From NCBI GenBank assembly GCA_031270945.1, contig JAISWZ010000126.1, positions 1 through 33,237 of the forward strand: DNA of 33,237 bases, in the 5' to 3' direction. Source of the stretch: Clostridiales bacterium (GTDB lineage Bacteria > Bacillota > Clostridia > Lachnospirales > WQUN01). Position 1 is the stretch's first letter. Each line of letters opens with the position of its first letter. The notes beneath the pieces were generated by a model that was not told where the DNA came from, searched no databases, and saw only the letters and a program-made list of their open reading frames with translations. Shown piece after piece: positions 23,010-30,701 of this stretch. A program made the translations under genes and the position numbers.

Positions 23010-23915
23010 CTATTTGTGCGACCCTAGCGCTCTCGTGAGCAGCGCGTCAACTTCCGCAACTGTTTTCAATTCGGCGCTAAGCCAGTTCATGCCTGTATTC
23101 CGCATGTAACGCGTGTTTCTCGTGCCAGTTGAGACGCAGTGGCTAAGCAGCCGGTCTACCACGACCAGAGGCATGCCCAGCAGGGCGAACGCGGTCAAAT
23201 AATTCAGCGCAGCGGCCACCATTCCGTGCGGAAGCATCCTGTCCGCTTTTTCCTTGATCTCCTCAAGCGTAAGATCACATATGCGACTTCTAAATTCAGC
23301 GCCTTTATCTTCTTTCTTCGGCGGGTACGGGAGAAACTCCACAAGAAAGAATTCTCCTCCCCCGAAAACGCTGGCAACGCCTTGCGTATTCCAGTCATCT
23401 ACAGCTTCCAACGCAAATTCCTTGAAGATAAAGGCGTTTACAGCGAATTCACCGATGGTGGCGCAAAGAGATCCGCCATTGAGCGCGAACATCCTTAAGC
23501 ATCGCAAGTATAGAAGCGTGTACTCCGGTTTGCTGTTGACCATGTACGCATCCAGGATCGCGCTCGGAAGCAGCGTATTTCCGCTTTCGCTTAATCTTTC
23601 TGGAAGCGCCACTCTGAAGTCGGTGTAGTCGCTACCTTTGCCTTTCTTGGAATCCTCAGCTATTCCAATACGTTCCCAATACTGCCACGCATCCAGCAAT
23701 TCAAGGTTGGAGAGGCCTGCCTTCTCAATGAGTCTTCGGGTCAAGGTTTGGCCTTTGCTTTGCGGCATTGTTTGATCCCTGAAACCGCACAGCAAGATGA
23801 TCGCGTACATCGGCGTTCCCATTATCAAGTATTCGTCTATCAACCCGTTGGGAATCGGAGTGCACTCACATTCCTCAAATGCGCCTCCCTTTACTCTCAT
23901 TGTGTATGTAGCCAT
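23010..23915 (-). CDS. DnaD/DnaB-like primosome or replication-initiation protein
   Basis: Probably a Bacillota DnaD-domain protein, which helps open DNA and load the helicase. Start ATG 23915 is fixed by GGAGG 5 nt upstream. The 301-aa product has the family's winged-helix N-terminus: CTPIPNGLIDEYLIMGTPMY, then a helix and LLDAWQYWERIGI (residues about 20-95). A middle region follows, then a C-terminal helical stretch (about 225-300). The canonical C-terminal YxxxIRNW-type signature is not obvious, so this is a divergent member and could be a plasmid- or phage-type relative. It is the nearest such gene to the presumed origin. Monocistronic, with its own promoter and terminator. Confidence 0.6.
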   Translation of the reverse strand: MATYTMRVKGGAFEECECTPIPNGLIDEYLIMGTPMYAIILLCGFRDQTMPQSKGQTLTRRLIEKAGLSNLELLDAWQYWERIGIAEDSKKGKGSDYTDFRVALPERLSESGNTLLPSAILDAYMVNSKPEYTLLYLRCLRMFALNGGSLCATIGEFAVNAFIFKEFALEAVDDWNTQGVASVFGGGEFFLVEFLPYPPKKEDKGAEFRSRICDLTLEEIKEKADRMLPHGMVAAALNYLTAFALLGMPLVVVDRLLSHCVSTGTRNTRYMRNTGMNWLSAELKTVAEVDALLTRALGSHK

Positions 23916-24017
23916 GCCATCCTCCTTTTCTTGCAGCAAGAAGAAATTGCGTTAACCAGCAGCCTAAAAGAACTGCGCTTTTTGCTCAAGTCGACATTGC
24001 TCACGGTCAAAAGCAAA

Positions 24018-24046
24018 AATTTATCTATCTCTCACAAGTATGTCAA
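24018..24046 (-). promoter_or_regulatory. SigmaA promoter of the DnaD-like gene
   Basis: On the minus strand TTGACA (24046-24041), 17 nt, TAAATT (24023-24018). The leader is about 95 nt. Confidence 0.65.
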
Positions 24047-24233
24047 CGCTAGCAAACTCGATAGCCTTTGCTCATGCAAAACAGGCTCGCAATGAAAAGC
24101 ATATAGAATTTTAGCAGATATTTTCGCTTGCGCATATATTATATCAGGCAAACAGCATTAAAGCAACCAGTTTTGCAATATTAACTCTCAGAAAGCGCGA
24201 GTCTTTGACGTTTAATTCTTTGCGGCACTGAAC

Positions 24234-24262
24234 TTGCAAAGTGCCTGTCCATATGCTACAAT
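24234..24262 (+). promoter_or_regulatory. Orphan sigmaA-like promoter
   Basis: TTGCAA (24234-24239), 17 nt, TACAAT (24257-24262), pointing right. No intact gene follows; the next 90 bp hold a short protein-like fragment and then a MITE. Confidence 0.5.
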
Positions 24263-24276
24263 GCAAGCAAGAATAG

Positions 24277-24356
24277 CAAGATTTCAATAGCGACCCCATA
24301 TTCACTCCGAAGAATGGAGACGGCACTGTCAGGAAGCTAAGCTTTGAAGACTTCAA
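24277..24356 (+). pseudogene. Protein-coding fragment cut by a MITE
   Basis: The frame reads SDPIFTPKNGDGTVRKLSFE and then DFK up to the element boundary. This has the look of real protein but no start codon, and the frame ends inside the element. I infer the remnant of a gene disrupted by insertion or deletion. Family not identified. Confidence 0.3.
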
Positions 24357-24521
24357 GTGCATATCCCAAAATTATATCCGAGGCACCGGAAAAATCCGGA
24401 TGTTTGCTCGCAGAAGCCCGAGCAAACTAGTTGAAGCATTCGCCAGGATTTTGGCGATTTGCCCATGAACATTGGGCAAACGCTATCCGGTGCCATTTCG
24501 GAATTTTGGGATATGCACTAA
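24354..24521 (-). mobile_element. Enlarged MITE-like element (162 bp) carrying two extra hairpins
   Basis: Normal ends (GTGCATATCCC, 24357; GGGATATGCAC, ending 24518) and core GAAGCATTCGCC. One extra hairpin is present in each arm: GTTTGCTCG/CGAGCAAAC on the left and GATTTGCCCA/TGGGCAAA on the right, placed at matching positions. The flanks are CAA and TAA, a one-base mismatch. Confidence 0.85.
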
Positions 24522-24522
24522 T

Positions 24523-25063
24523 TGGGTATATGCTTCAGGAGCACTGCAAGCACATATGCTGGGACGCGCTTGTTATTACATTCTGGGATATGCTCTCAAT
24601 ATAGTATATTGCCAAAATGGGATATGGCTAACGCTTTGATATCAGAAAGCGGAAAGTCTAAAAAGCGAGAGAAAAATGTTACAGACTATTTATTAGCAGC
24701 AAGTCCTTTTTAGTCACTATTCAGTAGATGTCTTTCTATTGCAAGATTAGCGTTTATCCACTAGGTCACATTAACTAATGTTATTCATTTTTTAGCTCTA
24801 GATCTTGACCTATTTCACAAATTTGCAATATTAATTATTAACACGTATCCAATTCAGAATTTTCGGTTTTGCAATGCAAAAAAGGACAGATTCTGCGCTA
24901 CTGGCGCATCCCCTGCCCTAAATCATGTCATTTATTTACTATCAAGTTTATGTCTTTTCTTTCACAATCATATTTAGGTCATATATTTTACAACCAATTA
25001 GCCATTTCCTTTACTCTAAAACTAGGTTATTTTTATCCTATTGTATTATATTATCCAACCCTG
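24523..25063. other. A/T-rich intergenic stretch
   Basis: It holds a lone MITE right end near 24584-24597 and a 29-codon frame (24625-24714, ending TDYLLAASPF) with a poor ribosome site. A single near-match to a DnaA box (TTATCCACT near 24755) occurs, not a cluster. I find no gene I can support. Confidence 0.4.
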
Positions 25064-25747
25064 TCATTTCTTTCTTTTGCTTTTCAAGACCGGAACGCTT
25101 CTAACCTTTCTCACAACCAGTATCGTATGGTTAATAGTACCGCCAGCCAGCGATACCTTTTCTATCGATTCAAGCCGCCCTCCGGCAACTTTTATAGCCT
25201 CTTTGGCCTCTTCCGCCTCCTGCTCAGGCGCTGGGCCCTTCATGGCCAAAAACACTCCTCCAGCCTTCACGAAGGGCAAGCACCAGGCTGAAAGCTGGGG
25301 CATTCCCGCCACAGCCCGAGACATGGCAACATCAAAGCGCTCATGCATGTCTTCCCGCTTCGCCGCGTCTTCCGCCCTGGAATGCTCGCATGAAACATTA
25401 GCAAGGCCAAGAGCGGCAATTGCCGCATTTAAGAACAGTACCCTCTTGTTCAGAGAATCCAAAAGATGAAACTTGTTTCCAGGCCTCATTATTGCCAAGG
25501 GAATTCCGGGAAACCCCGCTCCTGTCCCTACATCTGCGCAATAGTCCCCGTCCTTGATGAAAGGCAACACCGAAAGGCTGTCGGCGTAGTGCTTTATTGC
25601 CACTTCTTCCGGATCTGTTATGGCTGTAAGGTTTACTTTTTCATTCCAGTCAAAAAGGAGCTTCGAGAATTCCTCGAAGCTCCCAAGCTGGCTTCCAGAA
25701 AGCGCAACTCCCAGATTTTCCGCTTCTCTTTTCAGGTATTCCATCAT
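25064..25747 (-). CDS. rsmG: 16S rRNA (guanine527-N7)-methyltransferase RsmG
   Basis: Methylates N7 of G527 in 16S rRNA using S-adenosylmethionine; loss gives low-level streptomycin resistance in several bacteria. The 227-aa protein matches full length: FSKLLFDWNEKVNLTAITDPEEVAIKHYADSL near residues 28-58, cofactor motif CADVGTGAGFPGIPLAI near 70, HLLDSLNKRVLFLNAAI, and MSRAVAGM. GGAGAGGGA precedes the double ATG. In many Bacillota it follows mnmG directly; here 1.4 kb, an unknown gene and repeats lie between. The ribosome site and start lie in the last unit of a 53-bp degenerate repeat series. Confidence 0.96.
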   Translation of the reverse strand: MMEYLKREAENLGVALSGSQLGSFEEFSKLLFDWNEKVNLTAITDPEEVAIKHYADSLSVLPFIKDGDYCADVGTGAGFPGIPLAIMRPGNKFHLLDSLNKRVLFLNAAIAALGLANVSCEHSRAEDAAKREDMHERFDVAMSRAVAGMPQLSAWCLPFVKAGGVFLAMKGPAPEQEAEEAKEAIKVAGGRLESIEKVSLAGGTINHTILVVRKVRSVPVLKSKRKK

Positions 25748-25750
25748 TCC

Positions 25751-26028
25751 CTCTCCAGGTTGAACATCTTTATCTCTTTTTTGTTTTATTCAATCCCGCA
25801 ACGCGTTTAACGCCTTTCTTTACATGCCTTTGATATCAAATTTCTTTGCAATTCCCCCAAAATCACAAATCTTAATCCAGGGCTCTAAATGCTTGAATCA
25901 TTTGCTCTCATCATTGCATGCCTTTAATACAGCGCAATAAATGCCTTCAATCATTCCCTCTCGACTCTGAACAGCCTTAATCCCAGGCTCAAAGCGCCTT
26001 TAATCATTCCCTTTCGACATTGAATATC
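25751..26028 (-). repeat. Degenerate 53-bp tandem repeat array before rsmG
   Basis: On the minus strand units begin at 26028, 25975, 25922, 25870, 25817 and 25767 (lengths 53, 53, 52, 53, 50, then the last partial). Shared pattern: TTCAA..T.GA.AGGGAATGAT, then AAGGC and GGATTAAG. Units 1, 2 and the last are the most alike. The first unit contains the end of the upstream gene; the last contains the rsmG ribosome site and start. Confidence 0.7.
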
Positions 26029-26432
26029 TTCCATTGTCCAAACTGATCCGGCTCGCGAACCATGTAAAGGCGAAGAATTGACTTCTCGTTTTGGGTTTTG
26101 TTGAAGGCCAGAACTATGTCGGTTCTGCAGTTTCCGCCTCCGCCGTCCCCTTTCGTAAGATATTTGTACCCTCCATCAAAGCACCTTTTAAGCTCAGACA
26201 AGTCAATGGTCTTGATGCACTTTTTGCTTATGAAGCATCTAGCTTCCTCTGCGCTTCTCGACACGGCATCCAAGAATAGCTTGACAGCGCTGTGCTCGGT
26301 AGTTATATGGAAAAACGGGCCGCCTGTGCGGCGCAGAGACTCTCCGCATTCCAAAACCCGCAAATCGGCTACAGGCATCTTCACGGGCAGCATTCTTTGG
26401 TTTTCAACCTGCCAGCAAAAACCGAAAGACAA
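26004..26432 (-). CDS. Hypothetical protein, possible NTF2-like fold
   Basis: I do not recognise the family. TTG 26432 follows AGGGGGAG by about 5 nt; ATG 26393 is the alternative and lacks a good site. The product is 142 aa (or 129). It has an N-terminal strand-rich segment (MLPVKMPVADLRVLECGE), a helix with conserved-looking SAVKLFLDAVSRSAEEAR, and a C-terminal beta pattern ending RLYMVREPDQFGQWKIFNVE. A helix followed by sheet strands ending in W.I is typical of NTF2/SnoaL-like domains; that is inference. A cluster of Gly (GDGGGGN) lies mid-protein. It sits between mnmG and rsmG on the same strand, with its stop inside the 53-bp repeat array. Confidence 0.55.
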   Translation of the reverse strand: MSFGFCWQVENQRMLPVKMPVADLRVLECGESLRRTGGPFFHITTEHSAVKLFLDAVSRSAEEARCFISKKCIKTIDLSELKRCFDGGYKYLTKGDGGGGNCRTDIVLAFNKTQNEKSILRLYMVREPDQFGQWKIFNVERE

Positions 26433-27164
26433 GACATCTCCCCCTCAAACAGCGCTAATGCGCCGCTCTTCTTTTGGCCCCACGCGCGCTTTGCGCTCCG
26501 CTTATAGCGGGAAATCCAAGGATCCCTGGGGCGTATGTAAAGGGTTTAGAGCATATCCCAAATATAGTTTTATGGCTAAAGCCAGCGCTAGAGCCCGCTT
26601 GGCTTTTTCCGCGCCATTTTATGAATTTTTGGATATGCGCTTATTGCAAGCGCTAGAGGCTTGGGAAGGGAGTGCGGCTGCCCTGGCAGGGGCAGGATTC
26701 AAAGCGGTGGCGACTTTTAGGCATTTGAGATTATGCCCTCTAAAGCGCCACTAACCGCACTACTATATATATTCCCAAGGATGAAATATGGTGTTTTGCG
26801 CTTGAGAAAGAAACATGCGCTCTGCCCGCGCAAACCTTTCAACCCTTGTACGCCCCGGCAACTAACTTACATCACAGCTCTTTGCTTAGACCCATCCAAG
26901 GACAAGTCCTTGGCTTAATCATACCAGACCTGGAGAAGAAAATCAACGGCTATAGTCTCATGCTAAATATCCTAAAAAACCCGATATTTAGCATCTATAA
27001 AGATATTTCGACATGGCCAAGGTTTTAAAGCATATCCCAGCTGAATATTAAGCCAGAAAGTCGGAAAGTTTGCTCGCGCTGCTCGTAAACTGCAGAGACG
27101 AATGACATTCCCTTTTTTTTAAAATTCAAATATTATTGATCATTCTCCCGTCATAGCCTCACTT
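26433..27164. other. 730-bp gap between mnmG and the hypothetical gene
   Basis: It holds a variant MITE (26546-26643), two perfect inverted repeats, CCAAGGAC/GTCCTTGG (26896-26913) and ATGCTAAATATC/GATATTTAGCAT (26960-26994), and a lone MITE end near 27028. No gene is supported. The second repeat could end mnmG transcription on the minus strand. Confidence 0.5.
26546..26643. mobile_element. Variant MITE-like element with TTA duplication and a different core
   Basis: A 92-bp element (26549-26640) with GAGCATATCCCAAATA and TTTTTGGATATGCGC ends and exact TTA flanks. The interior (GGCTAAAGCCAGCGC and GCCCGCTTGGC) is not the usual core, so this is a second subtype sharing termini and target preference. 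Confidence 0.8.
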
Positions 27165-29045
27165 CTACGCTTTCCCCATGTTTGCGATAAAGTATACAAG
27201 AACCGAAATGTCCGCTGGCGAAACCCCAGATATTCGAGAAGCCTGACCCACGCTGGCCGGCCTAGAAGACGAAAGCTTTTGCCTTGCCTCAACCCTTAGC
27301 CCCTTTATGCAATTGTAGTCCAACCCCTCTGGTATCACCTTTCCTTCCAGCTTCTTGAACTGCTCGACTTGATCCATCTGCCTCTTGATGTACCCTTCAT
27401 ACTTTAGCTGAATGTTCACTTGCTCAGCCGTGTCAGGATCAAGGCTTGGCCGATCTGAGTCAAACGGGGCCAAGATCTGGTATGAAAGCTCAGGCCGCTT
27501 TGCCAGATCTGATAAAAAGATCCCGGTTGCCACAGGAGTCGAGCCTCTTTCTGCCAAAAGAGCGTTAAGCTCAACAGATGGCGACAAGGCCTTCTTTTTG
27601 GCCCTGGCCGTTTCCTTCTCTATCAGGTTTTTCTTTTCCTCCACTTTTATAAGTCTTTCCTCAGTAACCAGTCCCGCCTCGTGCCCCAATTCTGTCAGCC
27701 TAAGATCAGCGTTGTCCTGCCTAAGCAAAAGCCTGTACTCAGCTCTTGAAGTCATCATCCGATAAGGTTCCGAAGTCCCTTTTGTTATAAGGTCGTCGAT
27801 CAAGACTCCGATGTACCCTTCTGATCTTTTTATAATAATCGGCTCTTTCCCCAGGATCCATCGAGCCGCGTTGATCCCGGCCACCAGCCCCTGCGCCGCC
27901 GCCTCTTCATATCCAGAGCTTCCGTTTATCTGACCCGCGCAAAACAACCCGCTCCACTTCCGGCTTTCCAGGCTGAGCCGAAGCTCTGTTGAATCCAGGC
28001 AGTCGTACTCTATGGCATAACCGTTCCTGGTTAACCTGCAGCTCTCCATCCCGCTCAATGACCTGTACATCTCTTCTTGGACATCCTCAGGCATTGATGT
28101 CGACATCCCTGAAACATACATCTCGTTTGTAGACTCTCCCTCAGGCTCAATAAAAACCTGGTGCCTGGGCTTGTCCGCAAAACGGACTACCTTGTCCTCG
28201 ATGGATGGGCAGTACCTGGCCCCTGTTCCCTTTATGGCCCCGCTGTACATCGGCGATCTGTCCAGGCTTCGTCTTATCGCCTCATGGGTAGCCTCATTTG
28301 TGTACGCCAAGTAGCACAAGACCTGCTCCCGCTGTATGCTCCCAGGATCTGTCGAAAACGAGAATGGAGTCTGCCATTCGTCTCCGTATTGCGGAATCAT
28401 CTTTGAGTAGTCTATGGTGCTTCCGTCTATCCTAGCCGGAGTTCCGGTCTTGAACCGCTGAAGCCTAAACCCCAGCTCTCTCAAGCATCCGCTCAAAGCT
28501 TTCGCCGTCCGTAGCCCGTTAGGCCCGCTCTCTATTATCGTCTCTCCGCAAAGGCACCGGGACGCCAAATATGTCCCGCAGCAAAGCACCACAGCCCTCG
28601 CCCTGTGGAACGCTCCGTACTCCGTCTCAACTCCAATGACTTTCCCTGTATCGTCAACTCTTACTGCAGTAACCTCGCTCTGCCGTATCGCCAGATTTTC
28701 CTCAGACTCCAAAACCTGCCTCATGCTCCTGCTATACGCGGCCTTGTCCGCCTGCGCCCTCAAAGACAGCATCGCTGGGCCCTTGCTGGTGTTCAGCATC
28801 CGGCTTTGGATAAACGTCTTGTCAATGTTCTTTCCCATCTCCCCGCCCAAGGCGTCGATTTCCCTAACCAAATGCCCCTTGCTTGTCCCCCCTATGTTTG
28901 GGTTGCAAGGCATCATCGCTATGCTGTCCAAGCTTATGGCAAACATCAAGACCTTCATCCCCAGCCGCGAGGCTGCCAAAGCAGCCTCACAGCCGGCGTG
29001 GCCGCCGCCTACAACAATAGCGTCCCAGCTGCCGCTTTCCCTCAT
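27165..29045 (-). CDS. mnmG: tRNA uridine-5-carboxymethylaminomethyl modification enzyme MnmG (GidA)
   Basis: FAD-dependent partner of MnmE that installs the carboxymethylaminomethyl or aminomethyl group at C5 of wobble uridine-34 in several tRNAs. Start ATG 29045, with GGAG 7 nt upstream. The 626-aa protein is full length: FAD-binding [19 protein letters not shown] at residues 11-29, [23 protein letters not shown] (signature 1), [28 protein letters not shown] (signature 2), and the C-terminal helical region that contacts MnmE, ending [21 protein letters not shown]. It lies 42 nt after mnmE and is co-transcribed with it. Confidence 0.98.
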   Translation of the reverse strand: MRESGSWDAIVVGGGHAGCEAALAASRLGMKVLMFAISLDSIAMMPCNPNIGGTSKGHLVREIDALGGEMGKNIDKTFIQSRMLNTSKGPAMLSLRAQADKAAYSRSMRQVLESEENLAIRQSEVTAVRVDDTGKVIGVETEYGAFHRARAVVLCCGTYLASRCLCGETIIESGPNGLRTAKALSGCLRELGFRLQRFKTGTPARIDGSTIDYSKMIPQYGDEWQTPFSFSTDPGSIQREQVLCYLAYTNEATHEAIRRSLDRSPMYSGAIKGTGARYCPSIEDKVVRFADKPRHQVFIEPEGESTNEMYVSGMSTSMPEDVQEEMYRSLSGMESCRLTRNGYAIEYDCLDSTELRLSLESRKWSGLFCAGQINGSSGYEEAAAQGLVAGINAARWILGKEPIIIKRSEGYIGVLIDDLITKGTSEPYRMMTSRAEYRLLLRQDNADLRLTELGHEAGLVTEERLIKVEEKKNLIEKETARAKKKALSPSVELNALLAERGSTPVATGIFLSDLAKRPELSYQILAPFDSDRPSLDPDTAEQVNIQLKYEGYIKRQMDQVEQFKKLEGKVIPEGLDYNCIKGLRVEARQKLSSSRPASVGQASRISGVSPADISVLVYFIANMGKA

Positions 29046-29087
29046 GCAGAAACTCCTTTCTTATTTTATTTAAATTTCTCTTTTTCT

Positions 29088-30455
29088 CTATTTCCCTACG
29101 CAAAAGTCCGCAAATATCTTGTCCACCAGGTCGTCAGAAGCCTCTTCGCCTATTATCAGCCCCAGGCTTTTGTAAGCGTCAGCTAGATCAATGGATATCA
29201 GGTCTGGCGATACGTTCGCGCGAGCTCCTGCCACAGCCGCGTCAACGCTTTTCAGCGCCTTGTCCAGCCCAGCTTTCTGCCTGATGTTTACAAACACCTC
29301 GTCAGCTCCAGCCTCTATCCCGCCGGTGAAGAACATCTCCTGGATCGCGTCTTTAAGCTCCCCTAGCCCTTCTCCGTCCTTTGCGTTCATTGATATGAAC
29401 CTGATCCCGATCTCCGCGCAAGCCTCCAAAAACCCCGGCTTAACATCCAAATCTGACTTGTTTGCCGCGCCTAGCGCCGGCTTCGCTTTCACCAGCTCCC
29501 ATACTCTCCTGTCATCGTCTGTTATCCCCATCGAGCTGTCAACTACGTATAGAACCAGATCAGCGTCCCGCACCGCCTGCATTGACTTGCCTACTCCCAA
29601 CAGCTCCACGGCGTCCCGTGATTGCCTGATCCCAGCTGTGTCCATGATCTTCAAAGGCATTCCCCCCAAGTGTATGAACTCAGAAAGAACGTCCCTTGTT
29701 GTTCCAGGCAGATCCGCCACAATGGCCCGATCCTCGTTTACCAGAGCGTTCAGCAGCGATGATTTGCCCACGTTAGGACGCCCTGCTATCGCAACTTTCA
29801 GCCCCTCATCCAGAAGCCGACCCCTGTCAAAAGACTCTATCAATGATCCAAGGTCTTTTCTGACATCCAGACAAGCCTCCAGTATATCCTCCGAGCTCAC
29901 CGCTTCATCGTCGTATTCCGGAAAATCCAAAGACACTTCAATCCTTGCTTGCAACCCCAGAATCCTGTCCCTGGAGCTCTTCACCTTTCTTGACAGGCTT
30001 CCCGACAGCCTTCCTGACGCGCCAAGCTGCGCGTGCTTTGTCTTCGCGTCTATCAGCTCAAGAACCGCCTCCGCCTGGCTTAAGTCTATTCTACCATTTA
30101 GGTAAGCTCTCTTTGTAAACTCCCCTGGCTCAGCTAGCCGCGCGCCCAGGCGCACAACCAGCTCAAGAATCGATCTCACCGAGGCGAACCCTCCGTGGCA
30201 GCTAAACTCAACCATATCCTGCGCGGTGTACGAATGCGGCCCCTCCATAAAGCTTAGCAAAGCCTCATCCAATACGTTTCCGCCGTCCATCACTTGGCCG
30301 TACCGAAGCTGAAAATGCCCCGGCTCTTTCCCTGACTTTGAAACAAACGCCTTCTCCGCTATATTCTTAGCCAGAGGCCCTGATACCCGTACAATCCCTA
30401 TTCCGCCTCGCCCTATTGGCGTTGATATTGCGGCTATTGTGTCATCAATCGGCAA
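29088..30455 (-). CDS. mnmE: tRNA modification GTPase MnmE (TrmE)
   Basis: GTPase that binds 5-formyl-tetrahydrofolate and works with MnmG on wobble uridine. TTG 30455 follows AGGAGG by 6 nt and yields the normal N-terminus MPIDDTIAAISTPIGRGGIGIVR; the in-frame ATG at 30476 overlaps the ribosome site and is unlikely. The 455-aa protein has the folate-binding N-domain (1-115), a helical domain, and the inserted G domain: GRPNVGKSSLLNAL (P-loop, about 225), DLPGTTRD, DTAGIRQS and NKSD. The C-terminal FCVGK carries the essential Cys. A TTGACA-17-TACAAT promoter lies 30 nt upstream, so the mnmE-mnmG unit starts here and is not read through from jag. Confidence 0.98.
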   Translation of the reverse strand: MPIDDTIAAISTPIGRGGIGIVRVSGPLAKNIAEKAFVSKSGKEPGHFQLRYGQVMDGGNVLDEALLSFMEGPHSYTAQDMVEFSCHGGFASVRSILELVVRLGARLAEPGEFTKRAYLNGRIDLSQAEAVLELIDAKTKHAQLGASGRLSGSLSRKVKSSRDRILGLQARIEVSLDFPEYDDEAVSSEDILEACLDVRKDLGSLIESFDRGRLLDEGLKVAIAGRPNVGKSSLLNALVNEDRAIVADLPGTTRDVLSEFIHLGGMPLKIMDTAGIRQSRDAVELLGVGKSMQAVRDADLVLYVVDSSMGITDDDRRVWELVKAKPALGAANKSDLDVKPGFLEACAEIGIRFISMNAKDGEGLGELKDAIQEMFFTGGIEAGADEVFVNIRQKAGLDKALKSVDAAVAGARANVSPDLISIDLADAYKSLGLIIGEEASDDLVDKIFADFCVGK

Positions 30456-30485
30456 AGCGATTCCTCCTAGGCGCATTTTTGGCTG

Positions 30486-30514
30486 ATTGTAGCACAGGTG
30501 AGGCCGGATGTCAA
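30486..30514 (-). promoter_or_regulatory. SigmaA promoter of mnmE-mnmG
   Basis: On the minus strand TTGACA (30514-30509), 17-nt spacer, TACAAT (30491-30486); the transcript start is expected near 30479, giving a leader of about 24 nt to TTG 30455. This short leader also argues against the ATG at 30476. Confidence 0.85.
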
Positions 30515-30555
30515 TGATGCTAACGAGCGGTATGATTTATAATTTTCTGTCGTAG

Positions 30556-30624
30556 CGAATCGCCCTGCATGACTGAACCGAATCGCCCTGCATAACTGAA
30601 CCGAAACGCCCTGCATGACTGAAC
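30556..30624. repeat. Three 23-bp tandem repeats upstream of the mnmE promoter
   Basis: Units 30556-30578, 30579-30601 and 30602-30624, each CGAA.CGCCCTGCAT.ACTGAA plus C, with one change per unit. The array begins about 40 bp upstream of the -35 box. Possible protein-binding array or simple slippage product. Confidence 0.9.
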
Positions 30625-30650
30625 GGAAATGCCTTAATTGCAAAGCGAAA

Positions 30651-30685
30651 GCCCAAGCCACCCGTTGATCGGGTTTGGCTTGGGC
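30651..30685 (-). terminator. Terminator of the FAD oxidoreductase gene
   Basis: GCCCAAGCCA-CCCG pairs with CGGG-TTTGGCTTGGGC around TTGAT; on the minus strand TTTCGCTTTG follows. It is 17 nt past the stop at 30702. Confidence 0.7.
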
Positions 30686-30701
30686 CCATTCTATGCCTAT
30701 C

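Noticed and set aside
24740-25060. Possible replication origin in the A/T-rich gap
   Set aside because: Only isolated near-matches to a DnaA box (TTATCCACT, TTATCCAAC) occur. Gene order places the expected origin beyond the right end, next to rpmH and dnaA.
29191-30105. 304-codon plus-strand frame opposite mnmE
   Set aside because: Ser-rich antisense shadow of an unmistakable MnmE reading frame.
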